A DNA stretch of 10,464 nucleotides, taken from contig CABUAL010000036.1 of NCBI GenBank assembly GCA_902489515.1, forward strand, positions 1 through 10,464, written 5' to 3'. The DNA is from an uncultured Collinsella sp. GTDB lineage: Bacteria; Actinomycetota; Coriobacteriia; Coriobacteriales; Coriobacteriaceae. The position numbers and the translations under genes were made by a program. Position 1 is the stretch's first letter. Each line of letters begins with the position of its first letter. A model generated the notes under the pieces. The model was given only the letters and a program-made list of their open reading frames with translations. It was not told where the DNA came from and searched no databases. This document shows, piece after piece, positions 7,567-10,464 of the stretch.

Positions 7567-8550
7567 ATGGCCCAGCATGCCACTGACAATATCGAAATGA
7601 TGCCCGATAGCCCTGTTGCTCGCGAGGACCTGGGCGCGGGCGGCACCTCCCGCGGCGCCGGCGCTCGCTCGCCGCTGTTCTGGAAAGTCCTGCTGCTTTC
7701 GGTGGCAGTCGTCTGGGGCTACTCCTTTACGACCATGAAGGACGCGCTCGACACCATTCCGGTGTTCGAACTGCTCTACGTGCGCTTTCTGCCTGCGGCG
7801 TTGGTCATGTTTTTCATCTTCCACAAGCGCATCATCGCGCACCTCAACGCCCGCAACCTTATCGTCGGACTTGGCATGGGCGCACTTATGTGGGCCGCCT
7901 ACGCCCTGCAGACAGTCGGTCTGGCGCACACCACGGCGGGCAAGAATGCTTTTTTGACGGGCACGTATTGCATCGTTGTGCCGTTCGCGAGCTATTTTCT
8001 GAGCGGCGAAAAACTCACCCGCTATAACCTGGGCGCGGCGCTGCTGTGCTTGGCGGGCATTGGCTTGGTGGCGCTCGATAGCGTTGAATTCAACATCGGT
8101 GATGTCATTACGCTGGCGGGTGCGGTCTTTTTCGCCATCCAGATGGCGGTGACTGCCAAGTACGGTCGCAAAATGGACATCAACGTCATCACGTTTTGGA
8201 TGTTTGTGGGCAACGGCGTGCTGAGCCTGGCAACGTCGCTGCTATTCGAGACCCAAGCGCCTCTGTCCGTGTGGACGCCGAGCTTTATCAGCGCGATGGC
8301 GTTTCTCTCGGTTGGTTGCACATGCGCGGCTCTGCTCATCCAAAACGTCGGCTTGGCGCATGTCTCGGCCTCGACGGGCTCACTGCTCCTTTCGATGGAG
8401 TCGCCTTCGGGCGTGCTGTTCTCGGTGCTGCTGATGGGGGAGGCGCTCACCTCGCGCCTGCTCGCCGGCTTCGCGCTCATCTTTCTTTCGATTATCTTGA
8501 GCGAGACGCATTTCGATTTCTTGCGCCGAAAATCACACCCGCAATTGTAA
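7567..8550 (+). CDS. DMT-superfamily permease, EamA family
   Basis: Ten-TM inner-membrane transporter of the drug/metabolite transporter superfamily, 327 residues, a usual length. Two EamA repeats are visible. The first covers about residues 40-165 and includes VVWGYSFTTMK, the arginine-containing YVRFLPAALVM and the characteristic ALQTVGLAHTTAGKNAFLTG. The second covers about 175-312 and includes QNVGLAHVSASTGSLLLSMESPSGVLFSVLLMGEAL. The internal similarity of A-L-Q-T/Q-N-V-G-L-A-H followed by Thr/Ser-Ala marks the duplicated fold. A hydrophilic Gly/Ala-rich N-terminal tail of about 38 residues precedes TM1. The start at 7567 is supported by GAGGA (7556-7560) 6 nt upstream. The substrate cannot be read from the sequence; family members export amino acids, other metabolites or drugs. 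The gene appears monocistronic, with its own promoter, a structured leader and a terminator. Confidence 0.93.
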   Translation: MAQHATDNIEMMPDSPVAREDLGAGGTSRGAGARSPLFWKVLLLSVAVVWGYSFTTMKDALDTIPVFELLYVRFLPAALVMFFIFHKRIIAHLNARNLIVGLGMGALMWAAYALQTVGLAHTTAGKNAFLTGTYCIVVPFASYFLSGEKLTRYNLGAALLCLAGIGLVALDSVEFNIGDVITLAGAVFFAIQMAVTAKYGRKMDINVITFWMFVGNGVLSLATSLLFETQAPLSVWTPSFISAMAFLSVGCTCAALLIQNVGLAHVSASTGSLLLSMESPSGVLFSVLLMGEALTSRLLAGFALIFLSIILSETHFDFLRRKSHPQL

Positions 8551-8562
8551 ACAACTTGTTGC

Positions 8563-8587
8563 GCCGCCCTCCCAGGGCGGCATTTTT
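8563..8587 (+). terminator. Intrinsic terminator of the EamA gene
   Basis: GCCGCCCT (8563-8570) and AGGGCGGC (8574-8581) form a perfect 8-bp stem with a CCC loop. TTTTT (8583-8587) follows one base after the stem. It lies 12 bases after the permease stop codon, a classic Rho-independent terminator. Confidence 0.92.
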
Positions 8588-8613
8588 ATGTCATGCCCTT
8601 AAAGTAGTACCTT

Positions 8614-8635
8614 GCACTTTACGCTATCAAAGTGC
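8614..8635 (+). promoter_or_regulatory. Inverted repeat in the upstream region of the amidohydrolase, possible operator
   Basis: GCACTTT (8614-8620) and AAAGTGC (8629-8635) form a perfect 7-base inverted repeat around an 8-base spacer, ending 30 bases before the ATG of the M20 gene. It overlaps candidate promoter elements: TTGCAC at 8612-8617, and TATCAA at 8625-8630 with no convincing -35. With no T-run behind it, the repeat looks more like a dimeric regulator site than a terminator. An mRNA hairpin near the start is also possible. Confidence 0.4.
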
Positions 8636-8665
8636 TTGCTGCAAAAACGTTACTGGAGGGCATCT

Positions 8666-9958
8666 ATGGCACCAGCACTGTCCGATCTTCAACCGCAATC
8701 AGCGCCCAAGGCCACCGCGGCGGCGCAGACCGCTATCGGTGACGGTCTTGTTGCAGAAGCTCAGGCTTTTGCAGACGAGCTCGCTGCGTGGCGACACGAT
8801 CTACACCAGATGCCCGAGCTGGGTAACAATCTTCCGCAGACGTCTGCCTATATCCAGGCACGTCTGGACGAGATGGACATCCCCCATACCACGCTAGTCG
8901 ACGGTTCCTGCGTCGTTGGCCTGATCGGTGCCGGTGCGGCCGCTCAGGGCAATGGCACGTGCAAGGACGAGCAGGCCGGAACGGTCATCATGCTTCGTGG
9001 CGACATGGACGCCCTGCCCGTTGCCGAGGAATCCGGCGAGCCCTTTGCATCCACCAACGGCTGCATGCACGCTTGCGGTCACGATATGCACGCGACGGCG
9101 CTGCTTGGTGCGGCTCGCCTGCTCAAGGCCCGCGAGGCCGAGCTCGTCGACGCCAATGCCACCGTCAAACTGCTGTTCCAGCCGGGCGAGGAGACCTTTG
9201 AAGGGGTACGCGCTGCCATCGCCGATGGCCTGCTGCAGAACCCGCGTCCTCAGGCGGCCTTTGCCATGCATGTCAACAGCCAGTCGCCGCTTGGCCTGGT
9301 GCTCTACGGCAGTCCGGCGCTTTCGGGCGTGTACGGTTTCCGCATCACGCTCCAGGGCAAGGGCGGCCATGGCTCGAGCCCCGAGATCTGCATCGACCCC
9401 ATCGCGGCCGGCGTCCATGTGCACCTGGCGCTCCAGGAGCTTATCGCCCGCGAGGTGCCGGCGGCCAAGGAAGTCGCACTTACCGTTGGTAAGTTTGCTG
9501 GCGGCTTGGCGGCCAACGTCATCCCCGACACCTGCGTGCTCGAGGGAACGCTGCGCGGCTTCGATGTTGAGCTCATGGAGCACCTCAAGACCCGCATCGC
9601 GGAGGTCGTTAACGGCGTTGCCACAACATATCGTACGCCGGCGACCATCGAGACGCTTTCGGATGTTCCGCCGCTTGTACTCGACAGCGATATGACTCAG
9701 GCGTCGCTTGGTTATGTGGGCGCAGTGCTGCCCAAGGCGGCTTTCTTGCCGCTTTTCCATGCCATGGCGAGTGAGGACTTCGCGCTTATCTCGAGCGAGA
9801 TTCCGAGTGCGTACTTTACCGTGGGCGCGGCCGTAACCGACACGGACGAACACTTTGCCCAGCACCATCCCAAGGCACGTTTTAACGATGCCGAGCTGCC
9901 GCTCGGTGCTGCGGCTTATACCGCCGTCGCTTTGGGCTATATCGCCGACCACCGGTAG
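8666..9958 (+). CDS. M20D-family metallo-amidohydrolase (N-acyl-amino acid/hippurate hydrolase type)
   Basis: Cytosolic zinc-type hydrolase of peptidase family M20D, which cleaves the amide bond of N-acylated amino acids (hippurate, N-acetyl or aminobenzoyl-glutamate-like, IAA-amino acid substrates). The 430-residue protein has the expected order: RHDLHQMPELG (43-53), RGDMDALP (111-118), HACGHDMH (135-142) with metal ligands C137 and H139, PGEE with E175/E176, AMH with H202, then the lid/dimerisation domain with GKGGHGSSPE. ASEDF and HHPKARFND follow near the C-terminus, where H401 is the expected last ligand. All catalytic and metal-binding residues are present, so it should be active. An N-terminal extension of about 25-40 Ala-rich residues precedes the catalytic core. 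ATG 8666 has GGAGGG at 8655-8660, 5 nt upstream; an in-frame TTG at 8612 falls inside the upstream inverted repeat and is rejected. The exact substrate is not readable. Confidence 0.94.
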   Translation: MAPALSDLQPQSAPKATAAAQTAIGDGLVAEAQAFADELAAWRHDLHQMPELGNNLPQTSAYIQARLDEMDIPHTTLVDGSCVVGLIGAGAAAQGNGTCKDEQAGTVIMLRGDMDALPVAEESGEPFASTNGCMHACGHDMHATALLGAARLLKAREAELVDANATVKLLFQPGEETFEGVRAAIADGLLQNPRPQAAFAMHVNSQSPLGLVLYGSPALSGVYGFRITLQGKGGHGSSPEICIDPIAAGVHVHLALQELIAREVPAAKEVALTVGKFAGGLAANVIPDTCVLEGTLRGFDVELMEHLKTRIAEVVNGVATTYRTPATIETLSDVPPLVLDSDMTQASLGYVGAVLPKAAFLPLFHAMASEDFALISSEIPSAYFTVGAAVTDTDEHFAQHHPKARFNDAELPLGAAAYTAVALGYIADHR

Positions 9959-9960
9959 CA

Positions 9961-10032
9961 CCCAACCTTGCCTTTCAAGCCTGCGGGCATGGCCATAAGG
10001 CCTATGCCCTTGTCTTTCAAGGCAATCTTGGG
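9961..10032 (+). terminator. Nested hairpin terminator after the amidohydrolase gene
   Basis: The inner stem is GGGCATGGCC (9985-9994) with GGCCTATGCCC (9999-10009), with one bulged T and an ATAA loop, followed by a U-rich tract (10010-10017, TTGTCTTT). An outer stem can also form: CCCAA plus TTGCCTT (9961-9965, 9968-9974) with AAGGCAA plus TTGGG (10019-10025, 10028-10032), with a two-base internal loop on each side. The inner hairpin is the likely Rho-independent terminator. The outer arms and the duplicated CTTTCAAG (9972-9979, 10014-10021) suggest a larger palindromic element. Confidence 0.65.
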
Positions 10033-10081
10033 CACTACCGGCGCCCGGCGCAGGCTATTCGTTTGTTAAATAAGGAGCAGT

Positions 10082-10464
10082 ATGCCCCAGCAGCGTAAGT
10101 TCTTCCCCGGCTGGCTCGTGGTGGCCTCCGGCTTCGTGATCATGGCCACGTGCTACACGATTTTCGTCAACTGCATGAGCCTGTTCCAGCCGCTCATCGT
10201 CAGCGACTTGGGAATATCTCTTGCGCAGTACAACATCTCCAATGCGATCTCTACCGTGGTGAGCGTTATCGGATCGCTTGTCATTGGCCATGTTGCCGAT
10301 AAAGTAAGCGGTCGCGTTTTGGGTTCCCTAACCGTTATCGCTACCTCTGCCGTGCTTGTCAGCATGAGCTTTGTGGGCGAGCTTTGGCAGGTCTACGTGC
10401 TCTTTTCTGTTCGTCCCGTTCTGTCCGTGGCCGCCTTGGAAGCCGAATGGATGCTCGTACCATC
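10082..10464 (+). CDS. MFS transporter, N-terminal part, truncated by the window end
   Basis: The frame from ATG 10082 is open to the window edge, about 127 codons. It is preceded by TAAGGAG (10071-10077), 4 nt before the start. It begins MPQQRKFFPGWLVVASG and enters TM1 (about 10-30). TM2 lies around 52-69 and is followed by GHVADKVSGRVLG (69-81), the MFS loop 2-3 signature (consensus G-x-x-x-D-R/K-x-G-R-R/K). TM3 is about 82-100. This is major facilitator superfamily, inner membrane, secondary active transport; the substrate is unknown. The amidohydrolase lies about 120 bases upstream behind a terminator, so co-transcription is doubtful. The last part of the visible frame (from about residue 111) reads oddly for this fold, with two Glu and few Gly where a membrane segment is expected, so the final ~50 bases may be divergent or of poor quality. 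Confidence 0.85.
   Translation, partial: MPQQRKFFPGWLVVASGFVIMATCYTIFVNCMSLFQPLIVSDLGISLAQYNISNAISTVVSVIGSLVIGHVADKVSGRVLGSLTVIATSAVLVSMSFVGELWQVYVLFSVRPVLSVAALEAEWMLVP

Noticed and set aside
8196..8897. 233-codon + strand frame spanning the EamA/M20D junction
   Set aside because: It runs out of frame through the EamA gene, a strong terminator and the M20D start, and encodes nothing recognisable.
8894..9961. 355-codon open frame on the - strand
   Set aside because: Antisense to the M20D gene, whose catalytic motifs are all intact; the reverse translation is low-complexity Arg/Gly/His-rich with no motif.

Overview
The window reads as chromosomal DNA from a high-GC Gram-positive gut bacterium. 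The GC-rich third codon positions, the protein flavour of the HtpG and YhgE/Pip copies, and the compact layout of short, terminator-rich gaps fit Coriobacteriia, most likely Collinsella or a close relative. This is an inference from pattern recognition; no rRNA or other decisive marker gene is present. All recognised genes are on the + strand.

Layout: (1) 71-2095, the chaperone htpG, closed by a very long near-perfect hairpin (2126-2195). (2) 2096-2394, a 299-base gap holding that hairpin, a paired GTAC repeat and weak promoter candidates. (3) 2395-7365, two tandem, paralogous YhgE/Pip-type membrane proteins. The stop codon of the first abuts the start codon of the second, and a full-length Shine-Dalgarno sequence lies inside the end of the first gene, so they form a translationally coupled pair. 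(4) 7366-7566, a gap with a good extended -10 promoter followed at once by a GC-rich terminator-like hairpin. Its 5' arm has alternative pairing partners downstream, as in an attenuator-type leader. (5) 7567-8550, a DMT/EamA-family permease ending in a textbook intrinsic terminator (8563-8587). (6) 8666-9958, an M20D metallo-amidohydrolase with an inverted repeat upstream and a nested hairpin/terminator downstream. (7) 10082 to the window end, the first ~127 codons of an MFS transporter, cut by the window edge.

Functionally this is mostly housekeeping and transport: a stress chaperone, an envelope protein pair of unsettled function, a metabolite permease, a cytosolic N-acyl-amino-acid-type hydrolase and an MFS carrier. 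Terminators separate most of the units, so only the YhgE/Pip pair is clearly one operon. I found no rRNA, tRNA, CRISPR array, IS element, phage gene or toxin-antitoxin pair. Nothing here is an obvious new multi-gene system. The points most worth a second look are the switch-like leader before the EamA gene, the asymmetric coupled YhgE/Pip pair, and the unusually long hairpin after htpG.
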